From contig JAEWYQ010000044.1 of the NCBI GenBank assembly GCA_023395555.1, positions 1-37,838 on the forward strand: DNA of 37,838 nucleotides, written 5' to 3'. The translations under genes and the position numbers were made by a program. This DNA is from Bacillota bacterium. GTDB lineage: Bacteria > Bacillota > Clostridia > Lachnospirales > Lachnospiraceae. Below the pieces are notes generated by a model, which worked only from the letters and a program-made list of their open reading frames with translations, searched no databases and had not been told where the DNA came from. Below are positions 30,208-37,800 of this stretch, in pieces. Every line of letters begins with the position of its first letter. The first letter of the stretch is position 1.

Positions 30208-30302
30208 ATCAGTAGATGAAAGATATCCGCCTCTGGGAAAAGGCGGAGTCTGACGTCCAATAGGAGATGGAAAACATCTAACAAATTTATAGGAGGTATT
30301 TT

Positions 30303-31574
30303 ATGAAAAAATTACTTGCATTATTGTTAGTGCTTGCGCTGGCAATGTCTATGGTTGGCTGCGCAGCGAAAGAACCCAAAAAGGTTACCTTGAACGTTAC
30401 TACTACATACGCAGGAAATGACGGAAACGCTCAGAACTTCCAGGATGCGATAGCTGCATGGCAGACGGAGACCGGAAACAAGGTGAATGATTCCTCCGCT
30501 ACTTCCGACGAGACCTTCAAAGCCAGAATACTGGCAGACTTTGAAACAGGTTCCGAGCCGGATGTACTGTTCTTCTTCAACGGCGTGGACTCCAACCCCT
30601 TTGTACAGGCCGGCAAGGTAGTCTCCGTTGATACCATCCGCAAGGAGTATCCCGACTATGCAAAGAACATGAAGGATGGTATGCTGGGTGCTTCCCCGGT
30701 AGACGGAAAGAACTATTCCGTGCCGGTGAACGGATATTGGGAAGGCATGTTTGTAAACAAGGAAGTATGTAAGGCTGCCGGTGTTGAAATTCCCGGCCCC
30801 AGCACAACCTGGGATGAGTTCATGACCATCTGCCAGAAGATCAAAGATGCCGGATATGCTCCCATTGCTGCATCCCTGGCTACCGTACCCCACTATTGGT
30901 TCGAGTTTACTATTTACAACCATTTAACACCTGCAACACACAACATTCTTCCCGGAAGCGTTGATGATGAGCATGGCAAGGCATGGGTAAGCGGTCTGCA
31001 GGATATCAAGGACCTCTATGACAAAGGCTTTTTCCCTGAGAACACCTTAAGCGGAACCGACGATGAAACCGTTCAGATGTTCATCGATAACAAGGCTGCT
31101 TTCTTAATTGACGGCTCCTGGAAGGTTGGCGGTATCGAGAGCTTAACCACCAATATTGATAACTTTACAGTAACTTATGTTCCTGGCAAGAATAACAGAA
31201 AAGCAACTGATATTATCGGCGGATTATCCAGCGGATATTATATCACCAAGAAGGCATGGGATGATCCCGATAAGCGTGCCGCTGCTGTAAACTTTGTTAC
31301 CTACATGACCACTGACGAGCAGGTTTCCAAGTTTGCTCAGGTTTCCGCAACCGCGCTGAAGAATGGTTCCAAGGTGGATGAATCCAAGCTGTCCTCTTTG
31401 GCAAAAGATGGTCTTAAGTTAGTACAGGGAGCTACCGGTATGGCAGGCGCTGTTCAGGATCAGATTCCCGCTGAGAACAGAGTTCCGATCTTTGACGGTA
31501 TGCCCAACCTGGTAACAGGCAAGAACGATATCAAAGCTGCCGTAGATGAGGTTATAACCTCTCTGAAAAAATAA
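30303..31574 (+). CDS. sugar ABC transporter substrate-binding lipoprotein (SBP family 1)
   Basis: A 423-residue extracellular sugar receptor. The signal MKKLLALLLVLALAMSMVGC has its lipidated Cys at 20. The mature protein has the family-1 pattern: FQDAIAAWQTETGNKV, GSEPDVLFFFNGVD, YSVPVNGYWEGMFVNKEVCKAAG, AAFLIDGSWKVGG, and a C-terminal helix AAVDEVITSL. Substrate cannot be read; relatives bind raffinose-, malto- or other oligosaccharides. Upstream pulA makes alpha-glucan oligosaccharides an attractive but unproven guess. An AGGAGG precedes the ATG. Two permease genes follow, but no ATPase gene, so energy must come from a shared MsmK/UgpC-type ATPase elsewhere. Confidence 0.9.
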   Translation: MKKLLALLLVLALAMSMVGCAAKEPKKVTLNVTTTYAGNDGNAQNFQDAIAAWQTETGNKVNDSSATSDETFKARILADFETGSEPDVLFFFNGVDSNPFVQAGKVVSVDTIRKEYPDYAKNMKDGMLGASPVDGKNYSVPVNGYWEGMFVNKEVCKAAGVEIPGPSTTWDEFMTICQKIKDAGYAPIAASLATVPHYWFEFTIYNHLTPATHNILPGSVDDEHGKAWVSGLQDIKDLYDKGFFPENTLSGTDDETVQMFIDNKAAFLIDGSWKVGGIESLTTNIDNFTVTYVPGKNNRKATDIIGGLSSGYYITKKAWDDPDKRAAAVNFVTYMTTDEQVSKFAQVSATALKNGSKVDESKLSSLAKDGLKLVQGATGMAGAVQDQIPAENRVPIFDGMPNLVTGKNDIKAAVDEVITSLKK

Positions 31575-31600
31575 GATACCCTCATAAATGAAATAGTAAG

Positions 31601-31633
31601 GTAAGGCCAGAGATATACTTTCTCTGGCCTTAC
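31601..31633 (+). other. 13-bp intercistronic hairpin between receptor and permease genes
   Basis: GTAAGGCCAGAGA (31601-31613) and its exact complement (31621-31633) with a seven-base loop lie 26 bases after the receptor gene. The following bases are GAAAGAAAAG, with no T-run, so it is not a classic terminator. In other ABC importer operons such hairpins protect the receptor mRNA and lower downstream expression. Confidence 0.75.
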
Positions 31634-31699
31634 GAAAGAAAAGAAGTCATAAGCAAAGAGTCCGCGCATTCATGCGCGTGCGCAGAAATGGAGAAAACT

Positions 31700-32587
31700 A
31701 TGACAGCTCATATTTATAAAAATAAAAAACCAATTATTTTTTTCCTGGCGCCGGCGTTTCTATTTATGTTTGTATTCCTGTATTATCCGTTTATCAAGAA
31801 TATTTTTAACAGCTTTCAGGAGATCAGCGGACTTGGAACGGCAGCGAAGGGATGGCTGGATCCATGGTACAGTAATTATGTTGACTTATTCAAAGATGCG
31901 GAAATGTGGATGGCATTCAGAAATACTTTGATTATGCTGCTCGTTACGGTATTTGGCCAGGTAGGCATTGCGATTATCCTTGCTCTGTTAACGGATCGTG
32001 TTGCTCATGGTGCGAAGTTTTTCCGAGTTGTTTATTTCTTCCCGATTGTTATTTCTGCAACAGCTCTCGGCCTTTTGTTTAATTTGATTTTCCTTTATGA
32101 TAAAGGAATGATTAACCAGCTTCGCCAGGTCTTCGGAGCAACCGGCCTGGTTGATTTTAAGAGCGACAGCCTGGCGCTGATTACAATGATGACGCCGGTT
32201 ATGTGGCAGTATGTAGGCTTTTATTTTATTATACTGGTTACCGGGCTGAATAACATTTCTGCCGAGCTGTATGAAGCGGCGGCAATTGATGGAGCAACAC
32301 CATATCAGCAGGTAATATCGATTTCCGTTCCCCTTCTTCGTAATGTAATTAACAGCTGTATTGTTCTTGCTGTTACCGGTTCTCTTAAGGTGTTTGACCT
32401 TCCCTGGACCATGTTCCCGAAGGGAATGCCCAGCGGGGAGACCTGGCTTACGGGAACCTATATGTATTACAAGGTTTTTAATGCAAATGATGTGGATTAC
32501 AGCTCGGCCATAGCGGTTATTATAGTAGTGCTGGGAATTCTGCTGTCTAAGGCTGTAAATGTAATCTTTAAAGAAAAAGAATATTAA
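31700..32587 (+). CDS. sugar ABC transporter permease (MalF/UgpA-like)
   Basis: A 295-residue membrane protein with six predicted spans, first half of the importer channel. It begins with a short basic cytoplasmic stretch (HIYKNKKP) then a strong span. The coupling loop EAAAIDGATPYQQVISISVPLL (in two parts: EAAAIDGATP and QQVISISVPLL, about residues 194-215) is the EAA motif that contacts the ATPase. ATG 31700 has GGAG seven bases upstream; ATG 31688 has none. The gap from the receptor gene (125 bases) holds the hairpin above and a GC-rich palindrome GCGCATTCATGCGC. Confidence 0.9.
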   Translation: MTAHIYKNKKPIIFFLAPAFLFMFVFLYYPFIKNIFNSFQEISGLGTAAKGWLDPWYSNYVDLFKDAEMWMAFRNTLIMLLVTVFGQVGIAIILALLTDRVAHGAKFFRVVYFFPIVISATALGLLFNLIFLYDKGMINQLRQVFGATGLVDFKSDSLALITMMTPVMWQYVGFYFIILVTGLNNISAELYEAAAIDGATPYQQVISISVPLLRNVINSCIVLAVTGSLKVFDLPWTMFPKGMPSGETWLTGTYMYYKVFNANDVDYSSAIAVIIVVLGILLSKAVNVIFKEKEY

Positions 32588-32601
32588 AAGGAGGGTTGCT
32601 T

Positions 32602-33477
32602 ATGAAAACTGCAGAAGTCAGAAAACGGCGCAAAATATCCTTAGGGCAGCCCTTGATTTTTATCTTGTTGAGTATTTGGGCCTTAACCACCACCTACCCG
32701 ATTATCTGGGTTGTGTTGAACTCCTTTAAGGACAGAAGAGTGATCCTGTCCAATTCCTTTCGCCTTCCCTTCGGCGAATTCTTCACGATGGACAATTACC
32801 GGCTGGCATTTCAGCGTGTTAATATCTTAAGCGCATATAAGAACAGCCTGATTATCTCCGGCAGTGTAGCAATTATCGTACTTTTGCTGGCAGGCCTGGC
32901 ATCCTATGTGCTGGTTCGTTACGAATTCTTTTCTAAAAAAATGCTATATAGTTTAGTGATCGCAGGTATGATGTTTCCCGTGTTCTCTACCATCATTCCG
33001 GTATTCCAGATGCAGTATTCCTGGGGAATCGTGAACACGAACAAGCTGGGGCTGTCCCTGCTTTCCACCATTCTTCCGCAGATTGCCGGGAATATGTCCT
33101 TCGCTATTGTTGTATTAATGGGATATATAAAGAGTATTCCTATCGAATTGGAAGAAGCGGCATATATGGAGGGCTGCAATATTCTTCATATCTTCTTCCG
33201 GGTTATCGTACCTTTGACAAAGCCGTCCTTCGCCACGGTAGCCATTTTCTCCTTCTTATGGAGCTACAATGATCTGTTTACCCAGATGTTCTTCCTGCGT
33301 ACAAAAAATCAATGGGCGATTACCGTATTGCTGAATCAATTGACCTCCCAGGAGGGAACCAATTATGGTCTGATGGCCGCCGCGGTGACGCTGGTAGTAA
33401 TTCCGATTTTGATTTTATATGTTTTCCTGCAGAAGTATATCATCAAAGGAATGACGGCAGGAGCTATAAAAGGCTGA
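32602..33477 (+). CDS. sugar ABC transporter permease (MalG/UgpE-like)
   Basis: A 291-residue permease, partner of the one above. Six spans; the N-terminus has the basic cytoplasmic VRKRRKISLG before the first span. The coupling loop EEAAYMEGCNILHIFFRVI (about 185-203) is the EAA motif, followed by PLTKP. An AAAAGGAGGG site precedes ATG 32602; the in-frame TTG at 32596 is less likely. It begins 14 bases after the previous gene, so the two are translated together. No ATPase gene follows. Confidence 0.9.
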   Translation: MKTAEVRKRRKISLGQPLIFILLSIWALTTTYPIIWVVLNSFKDRRVILSNSFRLPFGEFFTMDNYRLAFQRVNILSAYKNSLIISGSVAIIVLLLAGLASYVLVRYEFFSKKMLYSLVIAGMMFPVFSTIIPVFQMQYSWGIVNTNKLGLSLLSTILPQIAGNMSFAIVVLMGYIKSIPIELEEAAYMEGCNILHIFFRVIVPLTKPSFATVAIFSFLWSYNDLFTQMFFLRTKNQWAITVLLNQLTSQEGTNYGLMAAAVTLVVIPILILYVFLQKYIIKGMTAGAIKG

Positions 33478-33530
33478 GGAAATCCGTATATTTATCCTGT
33501 TTTTACACATCCTAACCACATAATCCTGGA

Positions 33531-33552
33531 CTGCGGTTTGACCAGACCGCAG
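33531..33552 (+). other. small hairpin after the importer operon
   Basis: CTGCGGT pairs with ACCGCAG around an eight-base loop between the permease gene and the CsbD-like gene. No T-run follows, so it is at most a weak terminator. Confidence 0.35.
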
Positions 33553-33596
33553 CGGAAACAGGGATCAAGGGTTTTGCAGATATTGTGGAGGTTTCT

Positions 33597-33830
33597 ATGC
33601 TAAAAGAGGATTTGAAAAATTCAAAGGATAATTTTATGGGCAAGGTAAAGGAAACTGCGGGGCAGTATATGGATAATGACCGCCTGGAGCTGAAAGGCAA
33701 GCTTCAAACAATGAAATCCAAGGCAGGGAATAAGCTGGAGGACATGAAGGAAGAGATGGCGGAGAAGGCAAACGATATCCTTGACTGGGCAGACCCGGAT
33801 AAGAAGGATAAAGATAAGCAGAACAGATGA
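33597..33830 (+). CDS. CsbD-like small stress protein
   Basis: A 77-residue highly charged, helical protein with the CsbD-like pattern MGKVKETAGQYMDNDRLELKGK, found in small general-stress proteins of unknown mechanism. The C-terminal half repeats Lys/Glu-rich helices and ends DPDKKDKDKQNR. No Cys and no membrane segment. GGAGG eight bases before the ATG supports the start; a GTG at 33585 is less likely. It lies alone with its own terminator. A stress role is inferred only from the family. Confidence 0.75.
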   Translation: MLKEDLKNSKDNFMGKVKETAGQYMDNDRLELKGKLQTMKSKAGNKLEDMKEEMAEKANDILDWADPDKKDKDKQNR

Positions 33831-33835
33831 ATAGG

Positions 33836-33897
33836 GCCTGGAAGCCTATGGATTTCCCTTGTACACCGGAGGAAAGCCGTAGGATTTCAGGCTTTTT
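33836..33897 (+). terminator. rho-independent terminator after the CsbD-like gene
   Basis: GCCTGGAAGCCTATGG (33836-33851) pairs imperfectly (wobble/one mismatch) with CCGTAGGATTTCAGGC (33877-33892), followed by TTTTT. Confidence 0.7.
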
Positions 33898-33899
33898 CA

Positions 33900-34022
33900 T
33901 GGTATAATGTCGACAGACATTATACTCACGCATTTATGCATGTGCAACGTGAACGAAAGGACGTAGTCCTTGAGTTCCTAATCTGCGGGTGTTATGGAGT
34001 GCGGATTTTGATGAGCAGATTA
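33900..34022 (+). repeat. leader repeat element ahead of the acetyltransferase gene
   Basis: A compound element. It opens with TGGTATAATGTC, an extended -10 that is also the left arm of the 10-bp palindrome GTATAATGTC/GACATTATAC. Next is CACGCATTTATGCATGTGC (about 33927), similar to a GC-rich palindrome near 31663. Then come 33 bases (33964-33996, TAGTCCTTGAGTTCCTAATC onward) that recur, with one difference, in inverted orientation before corA. TAATCTGC at 33980 can pair with GCAGATTA at 34015-34022. It likely supplies promoter and structured leader for the next gene. Confidence 0.65.
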
Positions 34023-34043
34023 CGAGGAAGGTGAGGTATTTAT

Positions 34044-34934
34044 ATGGAATCCGGAATGAAGACAAGGATAGGTAAGGATGAATTTTTATTAATCAGCGGG
34101 TATCAGGAGATTCCGGAATACCGGGCCGGATTGAGCGAGCTGGCGGGGAAGGTCTTTGGCCTGGAGTTTGAGACATGGTACAGCCTGGGATATTGGACTC
34201 ATCGGTACTGTCCCTACTCCCTGGTACATAATAACAGGATTGTTGCCAATGTATCGGTAAATCCCATGGAATTTGCCGCTGACGGAAAACGGTACCGCAC
34301 GCTGCAGATCGGAACGGTTATGACGGATCCGGGTTACCGGAACAAAGGGCTGAGCCGGATATTGCTTGAAGGCGTTCTGGAGGAGCACCAGGAGAACTAT
34401 GATTTAATCTATCTATATGCCAATCCCTCCGTCAGGGAATTCTATCCCCGGTTTGGATTTGAGAAGGCAGAGGAATATATCCATTCCGGAATCTGCACCA
34501 GGAAACCGGAACATCATTTCCGAAGGCTGGACGGAAGATCCGCAGAGGATCAGAGGCTGCTGCTGAGACTGCTGCAAAATCATGTGCCCTCCGCAAAATA
34601 TACTTTAGCGGATAATCCGTATCTGCCCATGTTTTATTTGACCTCCTTCCTGGCGGAATGCATTCATTATTGCGAGGAACTGGATCTGGCGGCTGTAGTC
34701 GAATACGAGGAAGAGAGTGTGTATGTGAATGAAATCTTCAGTACGGGAGACTTTTCCATGGAGAAGGTGATTTCCTCCCTGCTGGACCAACCGGAGAGAA
34801 AGGTCATACTGGGCTTCACCCCTTTGGATGCTCCTTCCTTCCGGTGTGAATTATCCAATACGGAGGATACATTTTTCGTAATGGGGAATAATTTTGTTCA
34901 AAAAGGGAAACTTCCCGTGCTGTCCCATGCCTGA
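34044..34934 (+). CDS. GNAT family N-acetyltransferase
   Basis: A 296-residue protein whose N-terminal half (about 1-150) is a GNAT acetyl-CoA-dependent acyltransferase. Seen are VANVSVNPMEF, the beta-4 strand LQIGTVMTDP and the pyrophosphate-binding loop YRNKGLSRILL (Q/RxxGxG/A-like), followed by YLYANPSVREFYPRFGF, the usual motif B tail. The C-terminal half (about 150-296) is a second domain of about Eis-like length with no clear motif, perhaps a degenerate GNAT or SCP2-like domain. Acceptor unknown. A GGTGAGG site precedes ATG 34044. It is transcribed from a repeat-type leader and converges on corA. Confidence 0.75.
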   Translation: MESGMKTRIGKDEFLLISGYQEIPEYRAGLSELAGKVFGLEFETWYSLGYWTHRYCPYSLVHNNRIVANVSVNPMEFAADGKRYRTLQIGTVMTDPGYRNKGLSRILLEGVLEEHQENYDLIYLYANPSVREFYPRFGFEKAEEYIHSGICTRKPEHHFRRLDGRSAEDQRLLLRLLQNHVPSAKYTLADNPYLPMFYLTSFLAECIHYCEELDLAAVVEYEEESVYVNEIFSTGDFSMEKVISSLLDQPERKVILGFTPLDAPSFRCELSNTEDTFFVMGNNFVQKGKLPVLSHA

Positions 34935-34957
34935 GGCCTGAGCAGGAAAATAAGCTC

Positions 34958-35893
34958 CTACAGTAATTTTTTCTTTTTGAAGAGAATCAGACACAGAACC
35001 GCGATGGCCCCGCTTAATACAGTGACATAAAGATAGCCGTATTTCCAGGTGAGCTCCGGCATGGTGGTAAAGTTCATTCCATACCAGCCCACGATCAGGG
35101 TCAGGGGCAGAAAGACGGCTGTTATCACCGTGAAAATCGTCATGGTTTTATTCAGATTGTATTCCAGCTGTGCCTGGTATGCTTCCCGAACCTGGACGCA
35201 GTATTCCTGAAGCATACGGGTATTATCGCTCAGGCGTCTGGCACGGTCCGAGAAAATATGAAAGAAATGCAGAGCATCCCCGGTAAAGAGATCCGCGCTG
35301 TTCTCCTCCAGCTCCTCTCCGATGGCAGTGAACTGCTGATAATAATTATAAAGGAGGATGAGTCTCTTTCTTATGTCCGTAATCTTACGTTGAAAATCCT
35401 TCTCAAGCCGGCCTTCGTTGATCTTTTCCTCATGCTCGCCAATCTCCTCTTCAATGCCGAGGAGCAGCGTATAATCCTCATTAATAAAGCGTTCCAGGAA
35501 GCCGGAGATCAAGCGTTCCAGGGAGATTCTGGACAGGTTCAGATGCTCCGTCAGATCGAAAAGCTTTCTTCTTGTGCTGTCGTCCCGGTCTTCGATGACA
35601 GTGATCAGCAGGAGGTTTTTCTTGATGAAAATGGCAATCCGGTCTTGAACCCGGATAATCTGACCGGGATTTAGTCCGGTAATGATTCCGAAAAGATAGT
35701 CATTGTAAGTGTTCAAGGCGCCATGAATATGTCTGCCATCGCCCTTGCATTCAGCCAGGGTAAGATAGGAAAAGCCGAACTGTGCATAACAGGCCTCCAG
35801 TTCTTCTAAATTGATGATACCAACGGTTAAGATCTCAGGATTAACATTCTTCCGTTGAATTTTGCTGATTTTCCCTTGGATTTGATAATACAC
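34958..35893 (-). CDS. corA: CorA family magnesium/divalent cation transporter
   Basis: A 311-residue channel-like Mg2+ (or Co2+/Ni2+) transporter. A large N-terminal cytoplasmic domain rich in charged helices is followed by two C-terminal spans (about 249-271 and 284-305), with the signature YGMNF (GMN at 272-274) between them and PEL in the periplasmic loop. The very short lysine-rich tail FKKKKLL is typical. GTG 35893 is chosen because AAGGAGG lies seven bases before it. It is preceded by a leader repeat shared with the acetyltransferase and trxA genes. No M-box riboswitch fits between the start and that repeat. Confidence 0.9.
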   Translation of the reverse strand: MYYQIQGKISKIQRKNVNPEILTVGIINLEELEACYAQFGFSYLTLAECKGDGRHIHGALNTYNDYLFGIITGLNPGQIIRVQDRIAIFIKKNLLLITVIEDRDDSTRRKLFDLTEHLNLSRISLERLISGFLERFINEDYTLLLGIEEEIGEHEEKINEGRLEKDFQRKITDIRKRLILLYNYYQQFTAIGEELEENSADLFTGDALHFFHIFSDRARRLSDNTRMLQEYCVQVREAYQAQLEYNLNKTMTIFTVITAVFLPLTLIVGWYGMNFTTMPELTWKYGYLYVTVLSGAIAVLCLILFKKKKLL

Positions 35894-35922
35894 GATGCGG
35901 CCTCCTTCTGTGGTAAAGCTTG

Positions 35923-35997
35923 TACGCTTTCATTAGATCATAACATCCGCAGATTAGGAACTCAAGGACTAATCTGCTCATCGTGGACATTATACCA
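35923..35997 (-). repeat. leader repeat element ahead of corA
   Basis: Read on the minus strand: TGGTATAATGTCCAC (an extended -10), then ATGAGCAGATTA, then the 33-base block shared with 33964-33996 (here 35971-35939), whose ends TAATCTGC and GCAGATTA form a hairpin, then TGATCTAATGAAAGCGTA (35940-35923), which matches the head of both trxA leader repeats at 16 of 18 positions. It ends about 30 bases before corA. It combines pieces found separately elsewhere in the window. Confidence 0.65.
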
Positions 35998-36008
35998 CAC
36001 TGTATTCT

Positions 36009-36040
36009 GCGGCGGCAAATTAATTGAGGGAAGCCGCCGC
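36009..36040. other. GC-rich hairpin between corA and the esterase gene
   Basis: GCGGCGGC (36009-36016) pairs exactly with GCCGCCGC (36033-36040). No T-run follows. The rest of the 305-base divergent region between corA and the esterase gene (36041-36198) shows no promoter that I would assign with confidence. Confidence 0.5.
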
Positions 36041-36198
36041 TGCACAGAGATATCATGAAAATACTATAGAATTTGGCAGACGGATCATTTATAATAAAAG
36101 CGAATACAAAGGAAAGTATATTTCCGGCGTACAAGGTCTCCGATACGGAGGGCCGGGCTGGAATATGCATGCTGAAATAATATGAGAGGAGAGAAATT

Positions 36199-36978
36199 AT
36201 GGCACTGTTACATGTAAACTTTTTTTCGGAAGTATTAGGAATGAATATGAATATGGATGTGATTTTGCCCCAGCGCACAAGAGGGCAGATAGGAATGGAG
36301 GGAAGCCGTCGGGACGGCAAATATCCGGTGCTGTATCTGCTGCACGGGATGAGTGACGATCACACCATCTGGCAGAGAAGAACCTCGATTGAACGTTATG
36401 TGAGTGAGATGGGGATAGCGGTGGTCATGCCCGCGGTGCATCTCAGCTTCTACACGGATATGAAATTCGGGTTAAAATATTGGACCTTCATCTCCCAGGA
36501 GCTGCCGGGCATCTGCCGGGAGTTCTTTCCGAATATCTCCGACAGGAGGGAGGATACCTTTGCCGCCGGCCTTTCCATGGGAGGGTATGGGGCCCTGAAG
36601 CTGGGGCTCTGCGCCCCGGAGACCTTTGGGGCGGTAGCATGTCTGTCCGGTGCTCTGGACATGGTAGGAGGATTAAGAAGCGGTCAGATGGATAACCATA
36701 AGGAGCTGTTCCTCAATATTTTCGGATCTCCTGAGGAGCTGGAGAATTCGGAGAATGACCTGATGGCGGCTGCCGGAAGGCTGAAGGAAAGCAAAAAGCC
36801 CCTCCCCAAGGTGTATATCTGGTGCGGAACGGAGGATTTTCTCTATGAACAGAACCGTGCCGCAAAAAAGCGTCTGGAGGAGCTGGGTTATGATCTGACC
36901 TATGAGGAGTCGCCTGGTGACCATCAGTGGAAATACTGGGATGAGAAAATACAGCAAGTGCTGGAGTGGCTGTCATAA
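36199..36978 (+). CDS. CE1-like esterase (tributyrin esterase/FrmB-type family)
   Basis: A 259-residue alpha/beta hydrolase without signal peptide. The oxyanion region LYLLHGMSDDHTIWQRR is at about 46-61. The nucleophile elbow GLSMGGYGA carries Ser126. Asp213 (CGTEDFLYEQN) and His242 (PGDHQWKYWD) complete the triad. Length and order fit the esterase-D/FrmB/EstA family, which cleaves short acyl esters; cytoplasmic location suggests acetyl-sugar or formyl-glutathione-type substrates. GAGAGGAG precedes the ATG. It stands alone, followed by a 48-base palindrome. Confidence 0.85.
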   Translation: MALLHVNFFSEVLGMNMNMDVILPQRTRGQIGMEGSRRDGKYPVLYLLHGMSDDHTIWQRRTSIERYVSEMGIAVVMPAVHLSFYTDMKFGLKYWTFISQELPGICREFFPNISDRREDTFAAGLSMGGYGALKLGLCAPETFGAVACLSGALDMVGGLRSGQMDNHKELFLNIFGSPEELENSENDLMAAAGRLKESKKPLPKVYIWCGTEDFLYEQNRAAKKRLEELGYDLTYEESPGDHQWKYWDEKIQQVLEWLS

Positions 36979-36985
36979 GAAGAGA

Positions 36986-37037
36986 AAGGGTGTCAGGCAC
37001 CATAAAATGATTTCGTTTTATGGTGCCTGACACCCTT
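36986..37037. repeat. complete GGTGTCAGGCACC palindrome after the esterase gene
   Basis: The arm GGGTGTCAGGCACCATAAAA (36988-37007) is exactly complementary to 37016-37035, loop TGATTTCG, with two further A/T pairs outside, giving a 22-bp perfect hairpin. It lies 7 bases after the stop codon. It may act as a terminator or mRNA-stabiliser although no long T-run follows. Confidence 0.85.
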
Positions 37038-37146
37038 CTATGGGCAGAAGAGCTTGCTTTCACATGGTTTATGGAATATAATAGGAATGTAATCAGTAGC
37101 TTTCAGGTGCCGATCATGCAGTTATGTATACCGAAGGGGGAATTCA

Positions 37147-37788
37147 ATGGAAAGTAGAGCAATTAGGATTTATGCACCCATGAACAAGAGAGTAGCAATG
37201 AAGATTATTCACGGGCATTTTGCAACCAGTAACTCCCATATTAACCAGTATATTGACCTGACTACAATGAAGACTCGAATGAGTGAGGCGGCAGAGGCAG
37301 CCAGCGTTATGGCGAAGCAGTATATAAGCAGTATTATCATAGACACCATTGTATGTCTGGACGGCTGTGAGGTGATCGGAGCCTTTATGGCTCAGAAATT
37401 TACAAATGACGGAATTCGTTCCATGAATAAGCACCAGACGATGTACATCATTACTCCGGAATTCAATACCAACGGACAGATGATTTTCAGAAATAATCAT
37501 CAGCCTGCAGTAAGCGGTAAGAATATTCTTTTATTGGCCGCTTCCGCTACCACCGGTGATACCTTGAGAAAAAGTCTGGAATGCATCCAGTATTACGGCG
37601 GTATTATCCAGGGAATCAGCGCAATCTTCAGTGCGGTGGATAAGGTTGACAATAATCCGGTGCATTCCATATTTACTGCCAAGGATATTCCGGATTATAG
37701 AAGCTATAGCATAGGGGAGTGTCCCATGTGCAAGAACAACCAGAGGTTGGAAGCCATTGTAAGCGGCAATGGCTATATGAAGCTATAG
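37147..37788 (+). CDS. phosphoribosyltransferase-like protein
   Basis: A 213-residue protein with a type I phosphoribosyltransferase PRPP loop NILLLAASATTGDTL at about 126-140 (the normally acidic pair before the loop is AA/SA here, while TTGDT is kept). It resembles orotate-phosphoribosyltransferase-like proteins of Lachnospiraceae with unknown substrate. The N-terminal 100 residues do not match a well-known hood. The C-terminal end holds GECPMCKNNQRLEAIVSG, a CPMC pair that could bind metal or be redox active. The AAGGGGG site precedes ATG 37147. It is followed by another palindrome at the window edge. Function unknown. Confidence 0.55.
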   Translation: MESRAIRIYAPMNKRVAMKIIHGHFATSNSHINQYIDLTTMKTRMSEAAEAASVMAKQYISSIIIDTIVCLDGCEVIGAFMAQKFTNDGIRSMNKHQTMYIITPEFNTNGQMIFRNNHQPAVSGKNILLLAASATTGDTLRKSLECIQYYGGIIQGISAIFSAVDKVDNNPVHSIFTAKDIPDYRSYSIGECPMCKNNQRLEAIVSGNGYMKL

Positions 37789-37800
37789 AAGGATGATAGA

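Noticed and set aside
35894..36000. Mg2+-sensing riboswitch (M-box) before corA
   Set aside because: The available leader is taken by the dispersed repeat element and is too short for an M-box aptamer of about 160 bases.
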